A program made the translations under genes and the position numbers. This document shows positions 32,747 through 45,700 of a DNA stretch of 64,000 nucleotides, piece by piece. Location: assembly GCF_050436995.1 (NCBI RefSeq), contig NC_134766.1, positions 1,426,001 through 1,490,000 of the forward strand. Reading direction: 5' to 3'. The notes under the pieces are model-generated. The model worked only from the letters and a program-made list of their open reading frames with translations, searched no databases and had not been told where the DNA came from. Source of the stretch: Anticarsia gemmatalis (lineage: Eukaryota > Arthropoda > Insecta > Lepidoptera > Erebidae). Each line of letters begins with the position of its first letter. The first letter of the stretch is position 1.

Positions 32747-34940
32747 TGCGTTTCATCATTCACACTCAAACGGTTACCGGTTCAACGTTCATTCGTTCTT
32801 TTGTTATCATTCACCCGATTGGGTGAATGTCACGATCATTCATTACTCAATCGATCATTCGCCTGGTTTATTTTGTAATTCACTCGCTTTTGTATTCGTT
32901 CATTCATATTTTGTGGCCATTTATTTTGTATGAAAAGTTGTTATAACGAAGATTGTATAGATACAGTTGAAAAAATACAATCCATTTGTGAAAATATTAA
33001 AATTTTTGTTTACAATACAACGCAGGTGTTATCGAATGCATTCAATCTAAATGTGTTTTTAGATCACATCTCAATATTTAGATGATTTCATATTTTTGTA
33101 TGTATATTGAAATATTATAGTCAAATGTCATAACTTTACTACTACACACGCAAAAGGGTTCTTTTAGACATGACTTTTCGAATTAATATGTTAGTTTCAG
33201 GAATAATGCTTACTTGTTGTATGTAACCGTAAAGGAAATCACCTTCAATACATCGTTTTTTTAACTTGTTTATTGATTTAGATATATTATGTAATAATAA
33301 TATCTTGTATGCCTTAAAGTTCTCTGATAGTTCTTGAAAGTATGTAAAGTTCCTAATTCACAATTTTGGCCAGTACAGGGGGGCTCAGGACCTAATCTTT
33401 TTTGCCCGACTGCGTAACGTTAAGGTGGTTAGTTACTTTTCAGTGTTTAGTTTGTGGGTTTTGAAATTCTTTCAAGCATATCTCGCAAATGCAAAGAACC
33501 CCTTAGCAAAATACCAAAGAAAAACGCCCACAAAATCGATAATACTGAATAAATAACATTGATTGACCGTGAGGAAACGAACGACAATAAATCGCTGAGC
33601 GAATGAACGAGTGAATGAGTGAATGGCTTCTTAAGAGTGCGTTGAGAATGAGATATAAATCTGCTTCACGATTCAAGTGGTGCTTGGTTTCCGAACCAGT
33701 AGACTCCATTAGCCAGTACTTTGAGAATCGAAAAATATTGACTTGATGTTTGACAATTGGTAAGGTGCCTTTGCAGAAGGACAGTGAGAGGTTGTTTTCG
33801 GGTTGTACACGGTTTGGTAGTTTTGGAACTAAAGTGTGGAAGAATAGTTAATTAGACATAGAAACTAATGTTTAGCTTATAAAAGTAAAAAAAAAATAAC
33901 TTAAATAGCTCTTTTTGAGGTTAGGCGGTTAGGATTTTATAAATGTTTCACGTTTCGATAATCTATATATATCAAAATGAATTGCTGTTCGTTAGTCTTT
34001 AGTCTTTAGAGAATAAATTTGAAAATGCGGGGTATTAAATAAAAACAAGTAAGGGTGAGCGGAGCTGCGCGCTTCAGCTAGTCATATATAATTATATATT
34101 CTAGATAAATCGTTCATGTTAAGACTCTCAACAAAGTTGTCGAACTATAGGTTGACCACTAACCATACGATGTAGTAAGTAATCATAACCTTCCATTTTA
34201 CGAGGTCTTAAGATATAATCTCTCGTGAACGAGCTATAACAGATGATAGGTGTTATAACTTGTACCGTTTTCTTATACGGTTATTAGTAATAAAACTATT
34301 TTATAACTTGTTTTATTGAACTAACTGTTGCTCGAGTGGTAAAATAGTAGTTATGCCTTAAGGTTTTTAGGAAGGAAATATTTAAGGGCTGGCTACCTTG
34401 TCTGCGTATAATCTTTATATATTTTATTTTTATCCGAATTAAAACAAAGGAGGATGACCTCAATTTTCTGTATTTTTCTGTGTTTGATGAACTTTTTATT
34501 GGGTGAACCGAATTTTTATTTAAAAGGTGTACAAAACCTTGTAGAATTTCATCGATGATTAAATTTGTTCTTTGTTAAATAAGAGCAGATTTCTGATGCA
34601 TCAAAAAGTATTAAATAGATTCTTAATAATATATAATTGTAAAGATTGTTTATTGTGTTTCCTTATCGTGAAATTATCTAAACTTTTGATAAAATACGAC
34701 AAAGCTTACTCTGATACAGTTAAGTAATAAAAAATGCTTAACTCCTTTAAAATTTTACAATGACACCTAAAACGTTAATTCACTTTTGCAGGCAATTAAA
34801 ACTGGCCTCCTAATAACGATTCCTTCACTCTCATTCATAATTTCATTCAATAATTGACTGAATGATGAACGCTCAAATTGTTCATTTTGATGTTGGAATA
34901 TTAATGAACGAAACGTTCAATTTCGGAAACTGGAAACGGT
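32747..34940. repeat. Three clusters rich in TTCATTC/GAATGAA
   Basis: 32747-32906, 33589-33640 and 34815-34930 contain repeated TTCATTC or GAATGAAC words, with a near-palindrome CATTCACCCGATTGGGTGAATG at about 32808-32829. A fourth cluster is at 60862-60925. The element type is unknown. Confidence 0.45.
33961..34081 (+). mobile_element. Short Helitron-like element, third type
   Basis: Starts TCTATATATATCAAAATGAA and ends GAGCTGCGCGCTTCAGCTAG followed by T, with a small 3' hairpin. About 121 bp. Confidence 0.5.
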
Positions 34941-35021
34941 TATGAATAAGTTAAGATTATGAATTAACTATATGAATGGTAAGACTTTAAGTATCTTTAA
35001 TGCAATCTATATTAAACTGTT

Positions 35022-35275
35022 GAGGCGCCCGTAGCCAGTTGCGCTCACCGGTCGGTAAACGATCTGTGGGTTAAGCAAACCTTGGCGCGGTCATTCCATA
35101 GATGGGTGACCGCATAGTGGTATTAGAACTGGGCGTCTCCGTGTTTCGGAGGGCACGTAAAAAGTTGGTCCCGGTTGTTGTCAATTAAGATAACAGTCGT
35201 TAAGCCACGTCAAAGGCCTTTCGGGCGGCTTGAACAACTTTGACACTAGGTTGACCACTAACCAAACGATTAGTA
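35022..35275 (+). repeat. Full-length 5S rRNA-derived SINE
   Basis: The head carries GGTTAAGCAAACCTTGGCGC and CATAGATGGGTGACCGC, which line up with the internal promoter of 5S rRNA (AAGC..GGGCGCGGT..TTAGATGGGGGACCGC). The body has CTCCGTGTTTCGGAGGGCAC and the tail TTGTTGTCAATTAAGATAAC, AGGTTGACCACTAACC, ending in a short TAG repeat. Confidence 0.7.
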
Positions 35276-36654
35276 GTAGTAGTATTAAACTGTTTTACAA
35301 ATAAACGCCTTTAATAACTCTTATTACGAGGTCCCAGGATCGATTCCCACGTCGAGTAAAATGGTATTGGTCATTTCCAATTTACTTTACATAATTCAGT
35401 AAATTGCAATAGGCTCATCTACTATTACTTGGGAATATTAATAGCGAAACATGAATGTATAGAGTTGCATACACTTCTGCCTTCGCCTTCGATGACAATA
35501 GCGTGATGTTATAGGTAAAATAAAAGAGTATCAAATCCACGACCTCCAAGCAGCGTGGTATATATTTTCACTACTTAGCCACAGCTATGTTTTCATATTA
35601 AACCACACATTACACTTTATTCCTCAGTATTTAACAAACGCTTAATAAGTTGTCGGCCCATCTAATTCCAAGCCTTATGAACTTGCCTTAACATGTTCAT
35701 AAACACTGCACAATACTGCACATCAGAGCAAATTGCATAGTCATTACAAATTGCACAGTTAGGATGGCTACACATTAGATATGTTTTCGTACGAATTTAA
35801 TTTGCGAACACGAGTATTTGCGAAAAGTTCCGACTACTCCCGAACTTTTAGGTACCATGGAGGCTAGAACATGGGCATCACACCGCAGACAATATATGTA
35901 CTGCCACTGGACCCCATAGAGAGAACTTTAAAATATTATACTACGTTGCCACTTGTCCTACACCTGGATTAAGCCGCCTTTTCTGTGATCGTTATTGATA
36001 TGTTACTTGAAATCCGTGCTTCAGTGGATACGTTAAAATTCGTTCTTGGTCACTGTAACTTAAGATAGCAGTTATAAAACTTATAATCTTTGGTCGTCTT
36101 GAACAGTTTAGGAACTCGCCTCCTAGCACAGGTATACTTTTTACTTAAAAGGTCTCTATGTAACCTTTATTGTAAAAGTTGTACGAGATAATGAAATAAA
36201 CATTTTTTTTATTTTGATTTTTTTGAACTAGGTTGACCGCTAATGTAAGAAAAATAAAAAGCAATTAGTATTGGAATTTTATACTTAAGGAATAACTGTT
36301 TACTGTGCTAAATTGTTCTAACGACTAGATGTTCATAGTCTTATCTTTTACGTATCTAATGTGTATCCAACTTTAGTAAGTGCAACTAGTGCACAGGTGA
36401 GATCACATTAAGTGCTCAAGTTATGACTCAAGTTTAGCGAGTAACGCCGAAGAATTAACTTGTATATTAGTAAAGTGCTTCCTAGAACTAAGTTATGTCG
36501 TAAATAACATAGCTGAAGCTACGTTTAGAAACCTACTATTATTATTTTATTAGGGGTTGATTTTTCAGTTAGGTAACATGGTTCTAGAAATCACGTTTTT
36601 ATACTATAACTGAACTATGCAGTTATAGTGTAAAGCCTATGGGTCTAACATTTA

Positions 36655-36885
36655 ATCTATACTAATATTATAAAGCTGAAGAGTTTGTTTGTTTGTTTGT
36701 TTGTTAGAACGCGCTAATCGCAGGAACTACTGGTCCGATTTGAAAAATTATTTCAGTGTTAGATAGCCCATTTATCGAGGAAGGCTATAGGGTATATATC
36801 ATCACGCTACGACCAATAGGAGCCGAGTACCAGTAATAAATGTTACAAAACCAGGGAAAATTACAACCCATTCTCTCTTATGTGA
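36655..36885 (+). mobile_element. Helitron-like element, 3' truncated
   Basis: TCTATACTAATATTATAAAGC start; breaks off at TCTCTTATGTGA, where other copies continue with the CGCAAGCG hairpin end. Confidence 0.7.
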
Positions 36886-37059
36886 TAATCGATCCTATCG
36901 AAAATGTAAAAAAAAACATCTGTCAAATTTCACCTGATAACGAAGAAGGTTTTATGATGACAAGAAACAATCTAGAAAAGGTGAAGAACCTTTTGCTAAA
37001 GAGAAAAAAACCAAAGGTGTTATACCTGTTTAAATACATAGATGATCGTATTACCGTCA

Positions 37060-37160
37060 CAGCTGCGCGTCGCATTTCAATAACGCTACGAACGCGCCTC
37101 GTAGCGTGCCTACGTACTTCGTAGCGTTAATGGAATTCGTAGCGCTACGCGGGGTAGAAT
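37060..37160. repeat. CGTAGCG/CGCTACG inverted-word cluster
   Basis: At least five alternating CGCTACGA and TCGTAGCG words in 100 bp. Similar groups at 28386-28450 and 55300-55390. Confidence 0.5.
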
Positions 37161-37164
37161 GAAC

Positions 37165-40100
37165 GCGGTTGAAGAATTTTTTAAATTTATTTATTTCTGT
37201 GCGTGAATTCAATTATCAGTTAATTATTTTGTATTGAAGTTGCAAATATTTTATTATTGTTTTCTTTAGTTTCCTTGTAATACTTTAAATATTGTTTCAA
37301 TCATAAAGTACTCTTGGCCAATCACACATGGTCGTTTGATTTCGAACAAGCAAAGTAAAAAAAAACTCAATTTCAAATGGTTTTTCTGACAAAGTTGTGC
37401 AGCAGCTCTGACAAAAGCTAGAATATAATAGTAATTAATTATATAGTGTACAATTTTAACATTTCATATAATTTCATAATCACTATAACGTTACAAATTA
37501 CATTTTTTATGAAGCAAAAGAAAATTTTGGTTGTCTCAAAAATATTAATATTTAACATTTATTACTTGACGCCCGAAATAATAACCTCCTTTCCGTCACG
37601 CAGTCGGGTAAAAAAAATTTAGAAGTATTTTTTTCTTTAACAATTTTTATGTTTCATTCTGACCTTCCAACTACTTTCGCCCTATATTTTGTTTAACATT
37701 TTCGTCATCATATCTTTACGGACAGGCTTTTGCCTCTGTATGCTACACCCAGTACCGTATGGTCCTCAATCCATGAATAATTTGAGTGAATTGTGGCTTG
37801 CGGGAGGCGATATTTTGTTTATACCGCTACTGATGAATTGAGGTTTGCATTCACCCCCTCTAAAGGGATTGAAGGGGTCGGCCCTGATATCGGGTTTCGC
37901 GGTTTTTATGTTTTATTTAAGGGCGGAAGAATTTTCATAATAGGTGGGCTGTTTAGTTTTATTATTATGGTATTATTTATGTTTTTCGATAAGAAGAATT
38001 AATAAATATTACCTAATTCTTATTATGCTTTGTTTGATTGTGGCCAAGGGGAGGTAGTGTATGTAATTAAAATAAAAGAAAGTAAGAAGAACAAAATTTA
38101 AGGTGCTGGGTTTGATTGACAAGATAAGCTAGTTATTCGGCAATTATTTGCAATTTGTGTTGCAACTCTCTTTTTAGTAGCCCGGAGTTTTGTTACTTGT
38201 CCTATATTAGAAAATAGATATTTTTCACAGAGTACTTGCATTATAAAACGAAATGTACGTAATTTTCTTTAAACCTTGATATACCCGGCAGGTTTTGAAA
38301 AAAATATGATGATATAAAAAAGTCATTTAAGTATATCTTTGCATCATTTCAAAGGATAGTAAAATAACGACCATATTTAGACCTAATTCGTCCACTAAAA
38401 CTCCGCAAGCAGAAACCAAAGTACTAATATAATAGACCCGATATTTAGCCATATTTACATAATATCATCCCGTCATGTCTGTGTGCTCGGTAAATAAATG
38501 GTAATGTATGTATTGGATAACTGTTTGTATGAAATGATGGGTGTATGGCGTGTAACATGTGTATTAACCTGTCAATCTAGGAAATGCTTAGGAAAAATAA
38601 CACTAGCTACTTTGTCCACGTGGTTTGTGACTTAGCACAGAATTTTCATGGAAAATTTCATTCCCAATTTTTTTTAGTTCAGTCCGATCCGTCCAGTGGT
38701 TTGGGCCGTTGATAGATCGCTATGTCAGTAAGTCAGTCACCTTTGCGTAATATATATTTAGACTACTATCACGTGAAGATTTCCGCTATCTACCGGGCTG
38801 TATCTCATGAACCGTGTAAGTAAGAAAGTAGATTTTTTTTATTGATGATGAATTTCTGTTACAACAAACTACTACGTAAAAATCTGAATGAAATAAATAG
38901 TTTAAGAAAGCTCAATACAAAAAAAATGTTTTCTTGTCGTTTCTAATACTTAGACCAACTCGCACTCAAGGTTAGTATTTCATTTTCGGACGTTCTACCA
39001 AATTCCATGCTCTACGAGTATGTCAAGTCAAAGTCAAATATGTTCTACAACAATTTGAAGTAACATAAAATATTTTATCTTAATTACTGTTGTTTGTTTT
39101 ATAGTCATAAAAATACTTTTGATTCGTTACATATCGAATTACTTTTTCCCTCGATTCTGAAACACGGAATTCAAAAAAATAATCACACATTTCGTTTCAT
39201 TTTATTATCAAACAAAATGAGAACGCAAATGAAATTCCACATTCAACGCGATGGCAGTAATAAGCTGCGATTGATGACGTATCCCGTGACGTCACACCAA
39301 ATGACGTCACCGGGGGTTGATATTATGATGATTTATATGATTCGTTAACGTAGGGGGTTGAAGGTTTAAATCATAAGGCACATGTCTGTTTGTCTGTCTC
39401 GATTTTGGAAGTTATGTTTGATATTTACAAAACTGGGTAAATAATATAACAATAATTTAAATACACACTATAAAATCACGCCTTCTTGCCCAAGGGTAGG
39501 CAACTTTAATTAATTAATTAATGAAAATAATGTTAATAATATTTGTTCTTTGGTCTCTGCCCTATAGGATAAAGGCGTGATTTTATGTGTGTATGTAAGA
39601 TAATATTTTGAAATTTGAGGTAAATTGAACTTCTCTCACATAAAAACTTTAATCCCCTATTTAACCTAAGGGGTTGACCTTTAAAAGAAAGTAGTATGTT
39701 CACCCAGGTCTTCCTTGCTAAGTGTTCAAATGTCACTGAAGAATTTTTGTTAGAATGTTGTGTATAAGATTTTACTTCGACTGCAACTGCAAAAGCAATT
39801 AAACGGTTTAATAAATGAATGTTGATGATATATCCGATTCACTTTGAAAGGACCCAGATTGTATTAATTGGAAATCAAGAGCAGGCTGGAATTTTTCCCA
39901 GAAAATCTTTGTGAGTGACTGAAAAAGCGGTCAGAATTTAGTGTAAAATATAAAATAAATCGCTTTTAAAAACATGTTCCTGGAATCCAAATCGTTTTTA
40001 TAAGGAAAATAGAATGAAAAACAGAAAGGTAGTTGCCTGGCTTTGAAAAAAGAGAAGGCTAAACCGATTTGTGGCTATTTGGTCAGTAAGTGTAACTATG

Positions 40101-40250
40101 AGTTCAAGATACTTCAGGATAAAATATGTTTGTTACTGCATTTGGTTGAAGCGATAGTAAGCGCTACTGGTATTACAAGATTTGAGGTTCGACTCTCGGG
40201 ATTTAGAAAGTGTTTACGGGCTTTCGACCTTTTCAATGATAAGTTTTTAA
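37165..40250. other. Intergenic, sparse repeats
   Basis: Holds an inverted SINE-tail pair (39471-39580) and three TGACGT words (39274-39309). Open frames such as 37793-38002 have no supporting features. Confidence 0.35.
39471..39580. repeat. Inverted pair of AATCACGCC..AGGGTAGGCA ends
   Basis: AATCACGCCTTCTTGCCCAAGGGTAGGC is followed about 60 bases later by a diverged inverted copy ending AAAGGCGTGATTTT, with TTAATTAATTAATTAA between. Confidence 0.55.
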
Positions 40251-40254
40251 TAAT

Positions 40255-41045
40255 TTTGTAAAAATTACCGGGGATCATTGTTTAAATGGTATTTGAGCTG
40301 TGCGTCCCCGTGTGTCGTTGTCATTTAAGATAACAGTGGTTAAGCCATGTCTGTGGGTGTCTAGAACAACTTTGACGCTAGATTGACGAGTAACCATACG
40401 ATAAAACATATAAAAATATTTTAAAAAGAACATAAAAATCAATTAATAAGTTTCCGAGTTTACGTCCGTACAGAAATCTGCAGTGAAGGTCTTTTATAAC
40501 AAATGCTTCAATATCATAAAGGGAAAAGATTACGGTTTGAGGCCTTTTATATATGTAATCAGCAAGGTTTGTTTCAATAGTAACATCCACCATTTACTGC
40601 GGCACATAAAAACACCTTAAATAGGAACTAAAACACACGGAGGTATATCAATTTATTTACCAGAATAAATCATTTGTACGAAACTTTTACGATTTACTCT
40701 CGGAGGTATAAAATTTTATGTCTAAATATACAATACAAGAATTCTATACGGGTTCACTTGTGTTTTTTTATCGTTTCTAAAGAAGAGATCGACTTTAGAA
40801 TTATATTTTAATTGATTTTTTGTTATAGTTCTGTAGCGTGCTCACGGCAACCTTAGTGTAACGCCACATTTGCCAAAAGTTCAGCGACGAAAGGTTCGAA
40901 AGTTCAGTGATGAATAGATGACTTCAGCTTCACGGCGTGTTGACGGAACGTAGCGCAGGTGTGTCTCTAGACTTAGGTGCGATTATTTAATAGATGGGTG
41001 GCCGCTTAATTGTATTGAAACTGAATATCTCCGTACTACATAATA
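40255..41045 (+). repeat. Two 5S-type SINE pieces
   Basis: The tail part is at 40265-40400 (GTTGTCATTTAAGATAACAG, TTGACGAGTAACCATACGAT). A decayed head is at 40930-41045 (AATAGATGGGTGGCCGCTTAA, ATCTCCGT). Confidence 0.5.
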
Positions 41046-41841
41046 TACGTTTAAAAAAGATTACAAATGTGTATAGACCTCTAATTCTTTACCGACCAGT
41101 GCTGCACTAAGCGCGAATTGTTATGGGAATTTCAGGTTTCAGTAAAACATGTGTCAAACAAACAAACATACATACAAAAAGAAAATAAATATCTCAAATA
41201 AGATTTACGATGGCAAATTTTATGAGTTTCCGTTCACCTATCGTAACTTGTATTGTATACAGGATGTATTTATATGTAGGTACAGGGTGTGCTGTTTTTA
41301 TGTTACCTCACTATTATCTACTTGTGTAAAGTTAAAAGATACTGTCTTACTGTTAATACTATCATAGATTCATGTTCTTTATGAAAAGGCTACTTATTTT
41401 GTTGTGCTAGCCTTTCAATGTGGACTATACAGTAAATAAAACTCAGGCTTTAGATTTGTTTTAAAAACTTATATTTATTAGTTTTTTTAAATTTCCTACT
41501 CGTTTTTCGTTCCCTGATGGTCATTTGTTTCTTTGTCATTATTTCCCATTCATTCTCCTCCAATCATACATCTTGATCACATTTTTAAAGTCCTGTTTTA
41601 AGCTGTTTGATGGTCACCACAAGGCCATTCATCTGGCTGCTGACGTGGCCCACTTCTATGTGTAACTGATACAAACAATTGACTGCACATACTCGTGGAT
41701 ATACACTAGATTAGTTTCATATCACGCCGGCATACCCACGAATGTATGTAAAGTTTTAGCTATATGCATACAAGCATCGATCAAAGATCACGCTTGTTTT
41801 ACCCCAAGGTGAAGGCAAGAGGTGTTTAAAAATACGCCCAG

Positions 41842-41889
41842 GTTCCACCCTTCATTAGCCAATGTGTTCCACCCTTCATTAGCCAATGT
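41842..41889. repeat. Perfect 24-bp tandem duplication
   Basis: GTTCCACCCTTCATTAGCCA plus four bases occurs twice head to tail, inside a SINE-like region (about 41780-42070). Confidence 0.8.
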
Positions 41890-42559
41890 TTTGCCATTAA
41901 CAATTTAAGTCCCTTGTAATAGAGAATGAGTCTATTTGTATTGATTACTAATTTTTGTAATAAGGTTTCGTAATTATTGATCATGTTCTGGACTCCTTTA
42001 TTATACCAGGTTAGGTTAGCCAGACAGTTTATACCAGACTCCTTTCGATTTTTTTTGCTTAAAAATAATTTTGCGAAAATCGACACGGGAATTGAATGGA
42101 TTGAATTTTAGCACGAAAATTCACTGCACATTTGTCTGCTTGCCCACGTGCGAATAAAGCATGATTAATATAATAATAATATGTAAATATATTTATTCCA
42201 CTTTAGTGCTGCCGTTATTTCACCCAGACTAATTCATTTAAGCCACAATGCAAGGTAGCTTACCTCATACAATCATTCAAATTACAATGCCAGACAGAGA
42301 AAGATATAGTAAAGTAGGTACGTTAGAAAGAGATAGCTATAGTCTCCCAACTTCGCTTTAAAGTGCAACGTAATTTGTATGCTAAAACTGAAGTTATTGC
42401 TTATGATGTAGGGTGACTGTATTTTTACTGAGAATTTTTCATTTTTAAAGGAGTAGGTGTATTAGAAGGCGAGTCAGTTCAATTTCAAGTTTGAAATATG
42501 TTCGCATTATTTTGGCAGGTGATTCTTGACCGGCAGTAGAATAATAATGAAGAAACCGT

Positions 42560-42780
42560 TGGGCAAAGGTCTCCTCCTGGAATAAGGGAGAGGTGAGGTC
42601 TTGAGTTCACGCTTATTCCCGGTTGGCCATTTTTTCTCCTTCACGATAACTTCAGAAGAACTCTGAAGTATGGTATAACGGTATTTTTCTTCACTTTTAG
42701 ATCAAATGATATTTGTAATACACATACAACTTGAAATAATCATTTGTTTATGGCTTTGGGTTTGAACCTTCGATGAATGT
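42560..42780 (+). repeat. Decayed GGGCAAAGGTCTCC SINE
   Basis: A diverged copy of 10660-10960, with GTCTCCTCCTGGAATAAGGG and CTTGAGTTCACG. Confidence 0.5.
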
Positions 42781-42789
42781 TTAATATTG

Positions 42790-45700
42790 AATACATTTTG
42801 TCCATAATTATTTTTAAAATTAAATGTTACCCTACGGGGTTAGTGTACAATGTACATCAAGATAAAGTCTCAAGCTTTTATTATAATTGAAAGTGTGAAA
42901 GTACGCTTTACATCAACACTGTTTAACATATGGCTTTCTTTTTCATTTAGGTAATATGATTAAAACCTGATTTAAGTGGCCTCGGGTTTAGTTACAGATT
43001 GTAAAAAAAATATTATCCTTCCTTATGGTTTTTGGCCTTGGCTTTGGTTACCAAAGAGGCAAAAGTCACATCACTTTTTAAATGTCTAAGTTCACTGCTT
43101 AATTGATCTTAATGTATACGAGTATCTACAAATCGCGATTTATTCTTCAAATTCCAGGCTCACTGCCTCCATGATCTCAATGTATCCAAGAATCTACAAA
43201 TCTCGAGATTTTAAGTTCGGTTATCGCATGTAGTAAAGTCTTAAAGACTGATTGACGGATTTCTGTTACCTTAAAAGGAAAAGTTTTGGTTCGAATTTTA
43301 CAATTTGTCATAAAAGAAAAAAAGTCTCGGATAAGAGTTTGGATAATGTGGGACCAATAAGTTAGTCAATAATTGCGTTGTTTTAGCAAGCTACAGAGTA
43401 ATAAACAATATATACATCCACATAGAATTTTGCTTTGTGATTATATAAGTGTGTTTCAAACTCTGCCTACACCACCGAATACTACAGGCGTAATGCTCAC
43501 AGCAAATATTTATTACAAATCGAATACCCACTGACAATATCATCGATAATCCTGAAATGTTTAAACCACAACGCGATTTGTGTGAATAATAAAACTAAAT
43601 TGTATAAAATTATTTCATTGTAAAATATTTAAGCAATGTTCATAATCGCGGTTATAAGGATCAGTGAACGATTTTAAATATTTAATTAATATTTTAGCAG
43701 GTGTTGATTGATTTATTCAGTTAATTAAATAAATGGCAATCAAGAAATATGTAGGCTATTTGGTAGTTTATTGATTGACTAACGAATTAGTCCAACTAGC
43801 GTGTAATTTGGTAAAATAAATAGAAAGGTAAATAACTACTATCAGACCCACGCTCCACTAGCGATCAAATCTATTCAATAGCGTTTAAACTCATATCTAA
43901 AAAAACGCTATTGAATAGATAAACTACCGCTAACTGTACTAAAAATCGAGGGTAAACGGATCAAAGAGGGCATGCCCGCTAGTGGAGCGTGGGTTACCGG
44001 GGGTTGGACATTCATTTTCGTAAAGAAAAGAGTTGGCTATGTCAGATCCGCTGACTTCTAGAATCAATTCCGTGAAAACATTTTTTTAAGTCTGTTTAGT
44101 GCTTTAGCCGTGAAAGCTTGTCAGACAGGCAGATTCCCGCATCATCACTATATATTGTAAAATATAGTCCCCTCGCCGCGTTTGTCTGCATTTCGGTGAT
44201 AAACAAAAAAAACTTGACAGATTTTCATACGATTTTCACCTATAGGTAGAGCGATTCTCAACAAAAGTTTTTGTCTATATCTGTTAAAGTTAACCCAGTG
44301 TAACCCGAGCGAAGTCGAAGCGGGCCGCTAGTTAATAAAATTAGTACGGATAGAATGATATCGGAATATTCATTTCAAGTATTTGTATCACAATTTCCAT
44401 TGTGTAACGTTTCAGTGTATGTTTGCATCTGTGGTCACGAACGGACCAGTGATCTGAACACTAGCTATGTATAAATTTTATTGCGGTATCAATTTGTTTG
44501 ACATTTTGAGGCTAGCGCGGTCGTTCATTGCTTAATTCATTTAGTTGTGTTTCATTGATTTATTTTTATGTTAAACTATCGGTACGCTCCGTTAAGCCCG
44601 GGTGAAGTTTGCACATAATACTTTATAGCTGTCCTTATTGCTTTTCAAAATCAAATCATTTATCAAATGCTGACATTTATGATAGTCAATGATACAGAGA
44701 GTGAATCTACCGCCGGTTCGGAAGATAGGGCCAATGAGAAGAGCTGTAAAGAAACCCCTGGCCACTTTTTTTCACCAAGTAGGTAGAACAATATTCCTGT
44801 TAGGTACAAATCATTGTTAATTGGCAAATCCGTACGATTTTGCTTGCGTAAATAAGTAACGTAAGTCTACAATTATCGCTTTTTATCCTTTTATTTTCTC
44901 AATAGTAACCTCATAGCCTAAAATTTTGATAAAAAATATATAAGGGCATATTACTAAAAACTTAATCTCTTTTCATTAGTATATTTCTACCGCCTAATAG
45001 TTCAACTGACTAAAGCTTTTATTCCCCGCATTAAGACGTCAGAGGGAAAATTGAAAATAATTGTCCCCTAATTACCTTTCGACCCCCTGAAGTGGGGGGG
45101 GGGGGCTTTGGGGGACCACTGAGTGATGACATGCAAAATATTTTGTAAAATAAACCAGTAATGCGGTGCTAATGGCGCGAGGAATTAAGTTTGTATCTTA
45201 ATGTTGATTTATTTAAGTGTAGGGGGCTGAAACGTTGCTTATTTTGTGGGATTAACGTTAGAGTTTTTTTTTTTGTATTTTGGTAGCCTTGGTTCATGGT
45301 TTCTTCCGCGTGGTTCGTTTTCGGGGTGTAAAGTGTGTTTATCTAGGGTATAAACTAGTTGGTTTCGTAGGTTTTTGAGACAAAGTAATAAACATCAATT
45401 TGTTCTTATATTCGTACAATCCAACTATGCAGAGCTTTTACAATACAGATTTCATCCCTAAACTGTACCTACTAAATGTGTCACATAGTTAACTGCACTG
45501 TAATCTTTTGTAAGAGAAATAAAATGTAACGCCTGACCCCTTCCTTACTACGGGAGGAGACCCTTGACCAGTAGTGGGCAAATAATTACTATATGATTAT
45601 TTATAAACTAAACTTTCGTTTTTGAGTTATTAAATACAAAATTATTATTCTTTTTAGTTGCTGAAATAAAATACATTTTAGGACAACACTCTTATAGTCC

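Noticed and set aside
36840..37124. 94-codon plus frame (ends in a CGTAGCG cluster)
   Set aside because: Its first part is Helitron-like repeat and its last part a palindromic cluster; the middle is Lys/Asn-rich and could be chance, though I could not exclude a small exon at 36885-37050.
37793..38002. 69-codon frame with a hydrophobic C-terminal half
   Set aside because: The start lies in repeat-like sequence, there is no domain, and the hydrophobic part is T-rich AT DNA.
41826..42086. 86-codon minus frame with a repeated HWLMKGGT
   Set aside because: Created by a 24-bp tandem duplication inside a SINE-like region.
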